In this document: piece after piece, positions 1 through 7,202 of the stretch | Layout: every line of letters starts with the position of its first letter | Numbering within the stretch: the stretch's first letter is position 1 | Origin: Cypionkella psychrotolerans | GTDB taxonomy: Bacteria > Pseudomonadota > Alphaproteobacteria > Rhodobacterales > Rhodobacteraceae | Direction: 5' to 3' | Assembly: GCF_001294535.1 (NCBI RefSeq) | Contig: NZ_LGIC01000013.1 | Location: 1 to 64,000, forward strand | Length of the DNA stretch: 64,000 bases | Notes under the pieces: generated by a model | Told to the model about the DNA's origin: nothing | Databases searched by the model: none | Seen by the model: only the letters and a program-made list of their open reading frames with translations | Made by a program: the position numbers and the translations under genes

Positions 1-498
1 CTCGGAAACTGCTGCAGGATAAGCCCGCACAAAGCAGGCGTCACTGTGAGGCAGATCAAGTGCGAAGAAATACGCCTTTTGCTCAACACCGCCGATCACA
101 ACCATCGCCTCGCCAAAATCCGCTTGGGCGTGGCCCGGGGCATGAGCCAGCGGCACAAACATCTCTCGGCTGCGTCGGCCATGTTCGCGGACATAATTCT
201 TCACCGTCGTGTAGCCGCCCTTGAACCCGTGCTCGTCACGCAGCCGCTCAAAAATACGCTTGGCCGTATGCCGTTGCTTGCGGTTCCGACTAAGGTCCTC
301 CTGCAACCACTGGTCGATGAAGCCCGTGAATGCATCCAGCCTGGGCCGCTTTATCGCCGTTGTCCGCTGATACCCTGGCGGAACCGAAAAACTCATCATC
401 TTCTTCACGCTTGCACGCGAAACACCAAAATGAAGAGCGGCGGCGCGTTCGCTCAGGCCTTCGCGGCGCGCAAGGCGCACCTTTCTATAAAGTTCCAC
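1..498 (-). CDS. istA: IS21-family transposase IstA, N-terminal part
   Basis: Reading from a GTG at 498 towards base 1 gives 166 codons with no stop. The first residues MELYRKVRLARREGLSERAA form the resolvase-like helix-turn-helix region of IstA. They are followed by the pattern YTTVKNYVREHGRR, typical of the link to the DDE core, and by HAQADFGEA, which carries the first catalytic Asp. The frame is open at base 1, so the remainder of the catalytic core and istB must lie outside. Whether the complete element is active cannot be judged here. IstA is the DNA-cleaving and joining subunit that works with the ATPase IstB. Confidence 0.85.
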   Translation of the reverse strand, partial: MELYRKVRLARREGLSERAAALHFGVSRASVKKMMSFSVPPGYQRTTAIKRPRLDAFTGFIDQWLQEDLSRNRKQRHTAKRIFERLRDEHGFKGGYTTVKNYVREHGRRSREMFVPLAHAPGHAQADFGEAMVVIGGVEQKAYFFALDLPHSDACFVRAYPAAVSE

Positions 499-637
499 GC
501 TGAAAATCCCCCGCCCTCCCCGTCACCAGAAAGAGCCAAAGTGGCAAAGTTTTACTCTGCCCGCAGCAAGACTATCCCGCCACTTCCGTGGCAAACTTTT
601 GCACTGCCGTTCTCAGACGGCGTGTTCCACGAGAACA
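1..637 (-). mobile_element. IS21-family insertion sequence, upstream end only
   Basis: The istA start and the sequence upstream of it are present. Two imperfect direct repeats, GTGGCAAAGTTTTACTCTGCC at 541-561 and GTGGCAAACTTTTGCACTGCC at 588-608, match the multiple terminal repeats IS21 elements carry at their ends. I place the outer boundary at 637 because the minus strand would then begin TGTTCTCG, fitting the TG...CA ends of the family. The exact base is an inference, and the rest of the element lies left of the window. Confidence 0.6.
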
Positions 638-930
638 GATCTGTTTTGCTCGCAAACACCGCGTCAACTGACGGAGCTTGACGGTCTCGGCGGTCGGAAG
701 TGTGGTAGTCAATCAAATGGGCTGTAAAGCTGCCTGAAGCGGATATTCGCAGCGCTGAAGTTTGGTGTTGCTCATCCTCAACTACACTGGCGTCAGCACG
801 CAGACGTTGAAGGCGTCGTCGCTTTTGCCGTTGCCGTTGCCGGAGCGGACAGCGACAGGTGTTGGCTGCGGACGCGCAACAACTGGCGGCACCTCAAGCT
901 ATTACCTGCGCCAGGTTTCGGGAAATTGCA
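499..930. other. Non-coding stretch: IS21 end and unassigned element DNA
   Basis: Bases 499-637 are the terminal region of the IS21 element with its two internal repeats. For 638-930, downstream of the nucleotidyltransferase gene, I see no convincing gene on either strand. The minus strand around 790-870 reads a short peptide ending in FNVCVLTPV that could be a remnant of an older gene, but it has no start or known context. Confidence 0.4.
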
Positions 931-1938
931 TCAGCCCAGCCATGCCGCCACGTCAGGCATCAGCTTGAGCGTGGTTGCGATCCGCTCCTGCCACCGCGGA
1001 CCTCGGGACAGCGCATCCTGGTAGGCGTCTTGCAGTTCATCAGGCCTGTCGTCGAGGAGCGCCTCTATCAAAAAGCGCGCCTGCCTGCGATCTTTCTCGG
1101 CCTTGATCCTGTCGCGGGCTTCACGGCGGGCGGCGACGATCAGCTTGTGGATCGCAAATCGCTCAGGTCGCGGGATTTGAACCAATACGCCAGACCGGTA
1201 AAGCACTGCGGCAGGGATGGGTTCGGCGATCAGATAATTCAGGTGGTGCAGCGCCTGTGCAGACACGCCAAGGGCTGCGAGGGGTCGCACACCTTCGTCA
1301 CCAAAGGCCGGTGTCAGAAACTCCACCAGTGCAGCGCCTTTGCTCTGACGCCAGCGCCATGCCGGCCCTGGATCAAGTGTCGGCACCGGCTCGAAAGCAA
1401 AGTCGGCCAACACTTTCTCCATGGGTGGATCGGCCTGATCATCCAGTGCAAGCGACAGACGCTCAAAACTGGCGATATCGAGATCTCCGGTTTGTGCCAG
1501 ATCGTCGAAGCGGTAACGCAGGCCCAACTCTCCTTCATAGAGTCGGAATGCATGGGTGCCCACGACGGTGCCCCCCAGTCGGAAAACACCGGCGGTCGCC
1601 ATTGCGGCCAACAGGCTGCCGGTGGCGGCATCGTGGCTCATAAGGCGTTCTGCGCGCAGAATACGCACCAGCCGCGCCCTCTCGGCAGCACGGCCTTCAG
1701 ACGCGAGCTTCAGCTCTCGATGTCGCGTGATCCGCGCCAGAAGATCAGGGTTCTCTTCTCCGATATAGGTTTTGCGCACATCTGTGCCGATCCGAAAACT
1801 GTCATACCAATAGACGTGCCTGTTGCGCTCGACCCGCGTGGGCGTGCCGCGCAGGCCAGAGGTGCGATCATCCAGCAGCAAGCGCAGCAGATCATGATAG
1901 GCGGCATGTGCTGTGGCAGAGTGGCGGTCAAGTGGCAT
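931..1938 (-). CDS. GSU2403-type nucleotidyltransferase-fold protein
   Basis: 335 aa. The region at residues 121-154 has the nucleotidyltransferase signature: a GG followed after about 28 residues by Asp-Leu-Asp (TGDLDI), the metal-binding D-x-D of the polymerase-beta superfamily. Overall composition and the C-terminal Arg/Ala-rich helices resemble the GSU2403/NTP_transf_8 group, recalled from memory and not searched. The biochemical role of that group is not established to my knowledge. ATG 1938 is chosen over TTG 1944 because it directly follows a GTTCAACG repeat and retains the whole domain. The gene has its own upstream repeat array (1939-2002), so it is probably transcribed apart from the HTH operon 115 bp away. 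By analogy with AbiEii and MNT toxins it could be a toxin or defence effector; this is inference. Confidence 0.7.
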   Translation of the reverse strand: MPLDRHSATAHAAYHDLLRLLLDDRTSGLRGTPTRVERNRHVYWYDSFRIGTDVRKTYIGEENPDLLARITRHRELKLASEGRAAERARLVRILRAERLMSHDAATGSLLAAMATAGVFRLGGTVVGTHAFRLYEGELGLRYRFDDLAQTGDLDIASFERLSLALDDQADPPMEKVLADFAFEPVPTLDPGPAWRWRQSKGAALVEFLTPAFGDEGVRPLAALGVSAQALHHLNYLIAEPIPAAVLYRSGVLVQIPRPERFAIHKLIVAARREARDRIKAEKDRRQARFLIEALLDDRPDELQDAYQDALSRGPRWQERIATTLKLMPDVAAWLG

Positions 1939-2002
1939 GTTCAACGCTCTCGGATTTCGTTGAACATCGCAAAGCGTTCAACGAAAGACAAGTGTGTTGA
2001 AC
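1939..2002. promoter_or_regulatory. Four alternating GTTCAACG half-sites upstream of the nucleotidyltransferase
   Basis: The half-sites are GTTCAACG 1939-1946, CGTTGAAC 1958-1965, GTTCAACG 1976-1983 and TGTTGAAC 1995-2002. Orientation alternates and centres are 19, 18 and 19 bp apart. The first one touches the ATG of the gene read on the minus strand, so a bound protein would block transcription or translation start. An operator for autoregulation or for the neighbouring HTH protein is the simplest reading. Confidence 0.65.
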
Positions 2003-2059
2003 ATAGCTGATGTCCAGCGTTCCAGTGATCGAGGTGACCAGAGGCGCGTCACGCGTCTT

Positions 2060-2245
2060 TCACCGCCGAGGGCTACGCCGTTGCGCATCCAAAGCCTCGC
2101 GCAGCACCTGCACCACAGGCAGGCTTGGTGTGGGCACCCCATCGTAACAGATCGCACGCAGGAGCTCGACCCAACCTTTCTCTGCCTTGGTCAGCGGTCC
2201 ATCTTGCGGCGCAGCAAAATCGTCAAACCTCTTGGGGGCGCTCAT
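2060..2245 (-). CDS. Small hypothetical protein, 61 aa
   Basis: The ATG at 2245 overlaps the TGA of the preceding HTH gene by four bases, indicating translational coupling. The product is charged and probably soluble, with a predicted amphipathic centre (KAEKGWVELLRAIC) and a basic C-terminus. I do not recognise the family. Position between a regulator and a nucleotidyltransferase suggests an accessory or antitoxin-like partner, but only the operon layout supports this. Confidence 0.55.
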   Translation of the reverse strand: MSAPKRFDDFAAPQDGPLTKAEKGWVELLRAICYDGVPTPSLPVVQVLREALDAQRRSPRR

Positions 2246-2640
2246 TTGCCAAAAATCCCACGCAGGGTTGTGCGGCTGCGCGTGGTGACGCGAGGATCGC
2301 CACCTTCAGATGCATCGCGGATCTCATCTAACCATCCACGCTCGTTGACGGTCACGGGGCTGCCGAGGATCTCTACGATGGCAGCCGCAGATGTGCTGCC
2401 GACCGTTTGATCAAGAGCCAACCGCAGCAAGTGGGCTGGATCACAGTCGATCGCTTTTGCCAGAGCAGGCACCCGGTCGAGCGGTAGCTTGGCTGCACCG
2501 GATCTGATCATCGACAGCACATTTGCATTTTTAAACCCGGCTTCAAAAGCCATCTCAGACTGAGTTTTGGGCTTCATTTCCAGAATGCGTCGGTCGAGAA
2601 ACTTCACCAGCGCGGTGTCCTTATGAGGTTTGGTCGTCAT
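2242..2640 (-). CDS. XRE-like helix-turn-helix protein
   Basis: 132 aa. Residues about 24-62 fit a Cro/C1-type helix-turn-helix: TQSEMAFEAGFKNANVLSMI, then a third helix and the LPLDRVPALAKAIDCDP stretch common in XRE regulators. The C-terminal half is unassigned. A clear AAAGGA ribosome site precedes ATG 2640. It is first in a two-gene operon with the 61-aa protein and lies divergent from fic across 283 bp, so it is the best candidate for binding one or both repeat arrays in this element. Confidence 0.75.
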   Translation of the reverse strand: MTTKPHKDTALVKFLDRRILEMKPKTQSEMAFEAGFKNANVLSMIRSGAAKLPLDRVPALAKAIDCDPAHLLRLALDQTVGSTSAAAIVEILGSPVTVNERGWLDEIRDASEGGDPRVTTRSRTTLRGIFGK

Positions 2641-2841
2641 CGCTATCGTCCTTTGCTGCTATTTCGTATCTTCTATATAGCAGGTAAAGACGCGACAGTT
2701 CGTCCGTAAGCGCATGATAGTAATGGGAAAATACGTTGCAAAAGTAGAGACCTAGCAACTGACCCGCCCCAAACAGAACACAGTAAAGGTCCGACGAAAG
2801 GCGGCAACTGATTTGCAGATTGACAGTTGCGGCAATATTGC
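2641..2841. other. Divergent intergenic region between HTH gene and fic
   Basis: AT-rich relative to flanking genes. It carries a TTGACA at 2820-2825 that could be a -35 box for fic, though I see no good -10 at the usual distance. The minus-strand promoter for the HTH gene must also be here, but no clear boxes could be assigned. Confidence 0.3.
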
Positions 2842-2904
2842 GCGACAAAAGAGCGACATATTCCGCGACACTTGTGCGTCACGAGGAGCGACACATGCGC
2901 GTCA
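2842..2904 (+). promoter_or_regulatory. Array of six phased GCG(A/T)CA repeats upstream of fic
   Basis: GCGACA at 2842, 2853, 2865 and 2888 and GCGTCA at 2876 and 2899, each 6 bp, with start-to-start distances of 11, 12, 11, 12 and 11. The sites therefore fall on one face of the helix, with a 23-bp double unit. The array ends 19 bp before the likely fic start. Such an iteron-like arrangement normally serves cooperative binding of a regulator or initiator protein; the binder is unknown. Confidence 0.75.
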
Positions 2905-2923
2905 CCACAATGGGATACTTTTG

Positions 2924-4273
2924 ATGATCAACGCTGATCATGACATCCAGAAGGCGCTTCTCGCAGCGCTTCCGACAGACCTGACCGTGACATCAATCAG
3001 CCAGATTGAACAACGCCTGATGGACCAGGGCGTCACAGTCAGCCGTAGAACCTTGCAGCGCCACTTGGGGCTGCTCGAAGTCACTGGTCAGGTTATCAAA
3101 GAGGGCCGCAGTGTTGCCGTCACATATCGCATCGCTGAGCCTGCAATGTCTGTGGCGGCTACAGGGATCGCCATGTCATCTGCGGGCCGTGAAGTTTGGA
3201 ACCTTGTTGCTCAGCCGGTGATTGCCAAACGCCCGGTGACCTACAACCAAGACTTCCTTGACCACTACACCCCCAACGCCACCTTCTATCTTCCTGACAG
3301 CATGCGCAGCCAGCTGCACGACATGGGCAGGACCGGCACAGCGAACAGACCCGCTGGCACCCACCTGCGCGACGTGATCGGTCGCCTGATGATCGACCTG
3401 TCCTGGGCGTCGTCGAAGCTGGAGGGTAACACCTACACCCGCCTCGATACCGAAAACCTGATCCGCTTCGGCACAGCTGCCCAAGGAAAAGATCTGATCG
3501 ACGCGCAGATGATCCTGAACCACAAAGCTGCCATCGAATTGATTGCCGAGTCGCCAGAGGAGATCGGATACGACAGCTACAGCTTCCTCAACCTGCATGC
3601 CCTGCTATCAGAAAACCTGATGGCGGACCCTGCCGCCTCCGGTCGGCTGCGTCGTCGCCCCGTGGACATTGGCGGCAGCGTTTATACGCCGCTGGCCATC
3701 CCGCAGCGCATCGAGGCGAACTTCCAGACCATCCTCGACAAAGCCGGTCAGATCAGCGACCCGTTCGAGACCTCGTTCTTCCTGATGGTCCACATCCCAT
3801 ATATTCAACCGTTCGAGGATGTGAACAAGCGGGTTTCACGGCTCGGTGCGAACATCCCATTGATCAAGCACAACCTTTCGCCATTGTCGTTCATCGACAT
3901 GCCCGAGGAGGCTTATTTCCGGGGCACTCAGGCCATCTACGAGTTCAACCGCACCGAGTTGCTGGTGGATGTCTACCTGGCCGCCTACGAGCGCTCCTGC
4001 CAGCGCTACGCGGCGATCGTGCAGTCACTGCCAGAACCCGATCCGCTGCGCCTGAGATATCGTGAAGCGATCCGCGCCGCAGTGCGTGATGTTGTTCTGG
4101 ATGGTCATGCGGTGATCGCCGATTATGTTGCGGCTGACACTGATCCCGATGTGCTTACGCTACTCCAAGCCATCGTCGATGCCGAAGTTGCGAACCTGCA
4201 CGAAGGCAACGCGCTCCGCTTCGGTATCAGACGCAGTCAGTTCGAACAGTGGAAGCAGCAATCTGGCAGATGA
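2924..4273 (+). CDS. Fic-domain protein with N-terminal winged helix and degenerate active site
   Basis: 449 aa from ATG 2924; TTG 2921 or a start further upstream are alternatives, as no ribosome site decides. Residues about 20-70 form a winged-helix-like segment (ISQIEQRL...SRRTLQRHLGLLEVTG). Residues 163-168 (SSKLEG) match the (S/T)xxxE(G/N) inhibitory helix of Fic enzymes. The Fic core motif at 295-306 reads QPFEDVNKRVSR: compared with HPFxxGNGRxxR the catalytic His is Gln and the first Gly is Val, while Phe, Asn and both Arg remain. Related QPFxDVNKRTSR proteins exist as a subfamily, so the change is probably inherited. Canonical Fic proteins transfer AMP to target proteins; loss of His makes classical AMPylation doubtful. 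A toxin, regulator or other transferase role is possible. Confidence 0.85.
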   Translation: MINADHDIQKALLAALPTDLTVTSISQIEQRLMDQGVTVSRRTLQRHLGLLEVTGQVIKEGRSVAVTYRIAEPAMSVAATGIAMSSAGREVWNLVAQPVIAKRPVTYNQDFLDHYTPNATFYLPDSMRSQLHDMGRTGTANRPAGTHLRDVIGRLMIDLSWASSKLEGNTYTRLDTENLIRFGTAAQGKDLIDAQMILNHKAAIELIAESPEEIGYDSYSFLNLHALLSENLMADPAASGRLRRRPVDIGGSVYTPLAIPQRIEANFQTILDKAGQISDPFETSFFLMVHIPYIQPFEDVNKRVSRLGANIPLIKHNLSPLSFIDMPEEAYFRGTQAIYEFNRTELLVDVYLAAYERSCQRYAAIVQSLPEPDPLRLRYREAIRAAVRDVVLDGHAVIADYVAADTDPDVLTLLQAIVDAEVANLHEGNALRFGIRRSQFEQWKQQSGR

Positions 4274-4348
4274 TATGTTTCGATCTGCCCACGCCTTGAT
4301 CGACGAAGGTTAGCGAAGCGCAGTCTTCTGTATTCTGCGCCCAGTGTG

Positions 4349-4391
4349 GCGGGACCGGGGACCAGGGGGCCGGGCAGAAACCCGGTCCCGC
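4349..4391. repeat. Inverted repeat with GGGACC motif, left of DUF927 gene
   Basis: GCGGGACCGGG at 4349-4359 pairs perfectly with CCCGGTCCCGC at 4381-4391, and a further GGGACC lies in the loop side. It sits between the convergent ends of fic and the DUF927 gene. No T-run follows on either strand, so an ordinary intrinsic terminator is unlikely. The same GGGACC word recurs at 6246-6309 on the other side of the gene. Confidence 0.65.
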
Positions 4392-4399
4392 GCCCAAAA

Positions 4400-6148
4400 T
4401 CAAATCGGCTTATATCGCATCACATCGGCAATCTTCAGCGTGTAGAGCCGTGGGCGTCCAGGGATGGCACGCGGAGCCTTCTTCATATGCCGACCATCTT
4501 CACCAAGTAGGAGCAACGACATTTTCATCAACGCCGTTGCTGCCGTAGCGGCCGTAGAGCCAGGATAAATTTGGTGCCAGCAATCGGCGGTGAGAAAAAC
4601 TCGACTTGCATCTTTCCATCCAATCGGATCGCTCGAAACCAGAGTGCCCACTTCCGGCAAGGTGTCGAGCTTCGCAGTCAGAAATTGCTGAATGGGCACA
4701 ATCACGTTGGCAAGCCCTTCGTGCTTCGCGCCATGAATTCTGTCGTGCCAGTCGAGGAATGCAGCAGTCGCGAATTTATGAGCATCACCTTCGTCCCAAC
4801 CAGTCAGCTTAAAGGCAGTTGCCAATTCTCCCGCAACGCCCACAAGGGCAAAACGCTGCGCAACTCTGCTGACAACCCCGTCGGACTCCTGAGGAAGCTT
4901 CCCAAGAGACTCCTTGCATAGCTTTGCGAAAAGGGTGCGCACCACGTTATCAACCTTGTCTTGGTGGTCAAGCATTCCTCTGACAAAAGCATGTCCCACT
5001 GCTCCATGGCTCGTCTTGGCCGCGGCTTTCAGCATGTCAGCAAACATTGCCGCAGTTTCCGAACCATGAAGATCATCGAATGCGCCATGTGCTCGGCTGT
5101 CGGCTTCGATGTCGATTAAACGTGCTTCTTGTCCGGCCATCTGCCTCTGACCAGCTTCCTTCAGCTTTTCTGCAACACTGATTTCGCCCGATGAAATCAA
5201 CGCAAGCCGCCAACGCTGAATTTCATCCGGTGTGATGCCCTTGGTCATGCGTGCTTTTCCCGTGCCGTTTGCCAGCATGTAGATGGTCTCCTGCAGCGCA
5301 CGGGCTGAAATTTCGGCAATCTCATCTAGCGGCAGCAGGATGTCGTTGAGATTTGCAGCGATACTTTCCAGGCCATTGCTCGTTGCCCGCCACTGGGTGA
5401 TGAGATCCGCACTTCCCCAAACAGAAGCTGCAAGGTGAAGCAGGGTTGTTTTGCCGGAAGACGATGCACCGCGGAAGTGGAGGCCGCCGCCATCCATCCC
5501 CACACACGCCAGGAGCGGGCCGGAGAAGGCCAGAGACACTGCCAGGACCATCATGGGGTTTCCCCGGCACTTCATGCCGATGTCAGTTTTCCAAGTGCTC
5601 AAGCTGCCGTTTGTGACCAGATGCGCAGCAGGCCCACGCGCCAAGTCCAGCAGCGGCAGAAACGCGCCCTGACCAATCACATTTTTGCCGAGAGCAAACG
5701 CGGACCGGTTCTCACCAACCCAACCCAAGCGCGACACCGACGTCATGCGCCGTGTGGGCTTCCACCGGCCGAGAAGGGCGAGCAGAAGTTCCTTGCACTT
5801 GCGCTCAGGACCCAGCTCCAAGCCATGATTGACAAGTCGGGCAACAACGTCCCCGGGGGCGCGGGTGACGTGCGCATTCATGACCGGAACATCATGCCAA
5901 ACGCCATCGGGACTCTTGACGGAGATAAGCTTGCCCCATCCTGTGCCAGCCAGGTCGGCAAAACCAGCATCAACACGAAGCGGCGAGCAAATGAAAATCG
6001 GCTCACCAGCTTCTTCTTCCGCCAGTGCGTATACGCCATCGTCAAAAAGAGCGTAGCCATCTGGCAGTGAACTGGTCAGTTCTAGTGTATCCGAGTCGAC
6101 CGTGGCAGGCTGCGCCGGGAAGTCGGAAATCTGCACTACGTTGTTCAT
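4400..6148 (-). CDS. DUF927-type P-loop ATPase (probable replicative helicase-like protein)
   Basis: 582 aa. Walker A GASSSGKT at residues 227-234 and Walker B LLPLDE at 271-276. The stretch before the P-loop (SRLGWVGENRSAFALGK) and the spacing match DUF927 proteins, which occur in phages, plasmids and integrative elements, often as helicase partners of primases or initiators. No primase domain is visible. It lies between two GGGACC inverted repeats and downstream of a candidate HUH initiator on the same strand, which suggests a shared role in element replication. This is inference from family and context. Confidence 0.75.
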   Translation of the reverse strand: MNNVVQISDFPAQPATVDSDTLELTSSLPDGYALFDDGVYALAEEEAGEPIFICSPLRVDAGFADLAGTGWGKLISVKSPDGVWHDVPVMNAHVTRAPGDVVARLVNHGLELGPERKCKELLLALLGRWKPTRRMTSVSRLGWVGENRSAFALGKNVIGQGAFLPLLDLARGPAAHLVTNGSLSTWKTDIGMKCRGNPMMVLAVSLAFSGPLLACVGMDGGGLHFRGASSSGKTTLLHLAASVWGSADLITQWRATSNGLESIAANLNDILLPLDEIAEISARALQETIYMLANGTGKARMTKGITPDEIQRWRLALISSGEISVAEKLKEAGQRQMAGQEARLIDIEADSRAHGAFDDLHGSETAAMFADMLKAAAKTSHGAVGHAFVRGMLDHQDKVDNVVRTLFAKLCKESLGKLPQESDGVVSRVAQRFALVGVAGELATAFKLTGWDEGDAHKFATAAFLDWHDRIHGAKHEGLANVIVPIQQFLTAKLDTLPEVGTLVSSDPIGWKDASRVFLTADCWHQIYPGSTAATAATALMKMSLLLLGEDGRHMKKAPRAIPGRPRLYTLKIADVMRYKPI

Positions 6149-6245
6149 TTTCTTATCCTTCAGATGAAAACACCGAGTAACCCCTCGGCAAGGCAGGTTT
6201 ATTCACAGCCAACCAACTGCGTTGTTGTTCTTGGATCGAGGTGTC

Positions 6246-6309
6246 GGGACCATGGGACCGGGGGACCGGCTTGATTTTTGCTGGAGAGCTGCAGCGGTCC
6301 CATGGTCCC
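6246..6309. repeat. Long inverted repeat with GGGACC motifs, right of DUF927 gene
   Basis: GGGACCATGGGACCG at 6246-6260 is perfectly complementary to CGGTCCCATGGTCCC at 6295-6309, a 15-bp stem with a 34-base loop that contains another GGGGACC. A further CGGGAC follows at 6313. It lies between the candidate initiator gene and the DUF927 gene. It could be a replication origin, nicking site, operator or strong mRNA structure. Confidence 0.7.
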
Positions 6310-6321
6310 AGCCGGGACGGT

Positions 6322-7077
6322 TCAGCTCACGCGGCCTGGAAGCTGGTGATCAAGGTTGGCGGCCGCGTCGGCGCGCGCTGCCGTTTGGTAATCTCTGGCA
6401 TCCTGAAGCAATGAGCGTGAAACCCACCAAAGCCGGGCATCAGCATCCAATCTGAGCAGACGACGCGTCAACCGATGATCCATCGTGATGTAGGTCCACC
6501 AGCCGTCTGCGTAGAAGATGTCCCTGTGGTAGAATTGGCGAGAGCCTGAGTGGCTGGCGACCTTTCCGACAGCTTTGCGCATGGCTTCACGAACCAAGCC
6601 GGGATCCACCGCTCCAGCGATATAGACACCATGAATGTGCGGACGCTTTTCCTTTCGCGAGGTCTCAAGGATCAGCAGAATGGGGAGGTTTTGCAGGCCG
6701 CGACTGACGAGCTCACGGTTCATTCGCTGACCGATAGCTCGCATAGGATCTTCTGTAGTCAGGATGAACTTTTCGAATGCCGCAGAGAAGTTCAGCGTTA
6801 CTGCGCGGCCACCGCTGCCGGCTGCAAACCTGATCATTTCTCGGTGGCGTTCGCCGACTGTCAGATCCCTCCAGCGCTTCATAACAGGAGAGTGGGCAGT
6901 GCTGATAGTGACTGAATTGCGACGTGCTTTGTGCTTGGCCAAGACGTTCTTCCTTCTGTATGATAGGGGTGTTGATGGTTTGAAAAGGTTGCAACTGGAC
7001 ATCGTCAGGCGTGCGTCCGCATTTCCCCTTGCAAACAAGGGGATTTCGAAGATTTCGGCCTTCAGAATTTTGGACAT
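6322..7077 (-). CDS. Candidate HUH-type replication initiator or relaxase-like protein
   Basis: 251 aa from ATG 7077; several later Met codons are possible starts because the first 60 residues are not clearly folded. Residues 92-98 (AVTLNFS) resemble motif 1 of rolling-circle initiators. RPHIHGVY with H147 and H149 is a good HUH metal-binding motif 50 residues later. Tyr candidates follow at RQFYHRDIFY and in DARDYQTAAR. The spacing is like phage and plasmid Rep proteins, but I cannot place it in a named family. With the DUF927 ATPase and the inverted repeats next to it, a replication module of the element is the favoured reading. Confidence 0.5.
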   Translation of the reverse strand: MSKILKAEIFEIPLFARGNADARLTMSSCNLFKPSTPLSYRRKNVLAKHKARRNSVTISTAHSPVMKRWRDLTVGERHREMIRFAAGSGGRAVTLNFSAAFEKFILTTEDPMRAIGQRMNRELVSRGLQNLPILLILETSRKEKRPHIHGVYIAGAVDPGLVREAMRKAVGKVASHSGSRQFYHRDIFYADGWWTYITMDHRLTRRLLRLDADARLWWVSRSLLQDARDYQTAARADAAANLDHQLPGRVS

Positions 7078-7202
7078 TATTGCCGGGCACGCGGGCAGGG
7101 TTTACCTGCCTGCGTCTGCTGTGTTCTTCGGTGTGATGTAGTCACCCGAGCGCCCGTCAGTCTCCGCCGCTAGGCGGGTGTGATCGTGGCGTTTCGGGAC
7201 AT

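Noticed and set aside
859-2010. 383-codon plus-strand frame opposite the nucleotidyltransferase gene
   Set aside because: The minus strand has the D-x-D motif and coherent domain; the plus product is Cys/Gln/Arg-rich with no recognisable fold.
4349-4391. Simple bidirectional terminator for fic and the DUF927 gene
   Set aside because: The stem is strong but no T-run follows on either strand, and the same GGGACC word recurs on the other side of the DUF927 gene; kept as a repeat instead.
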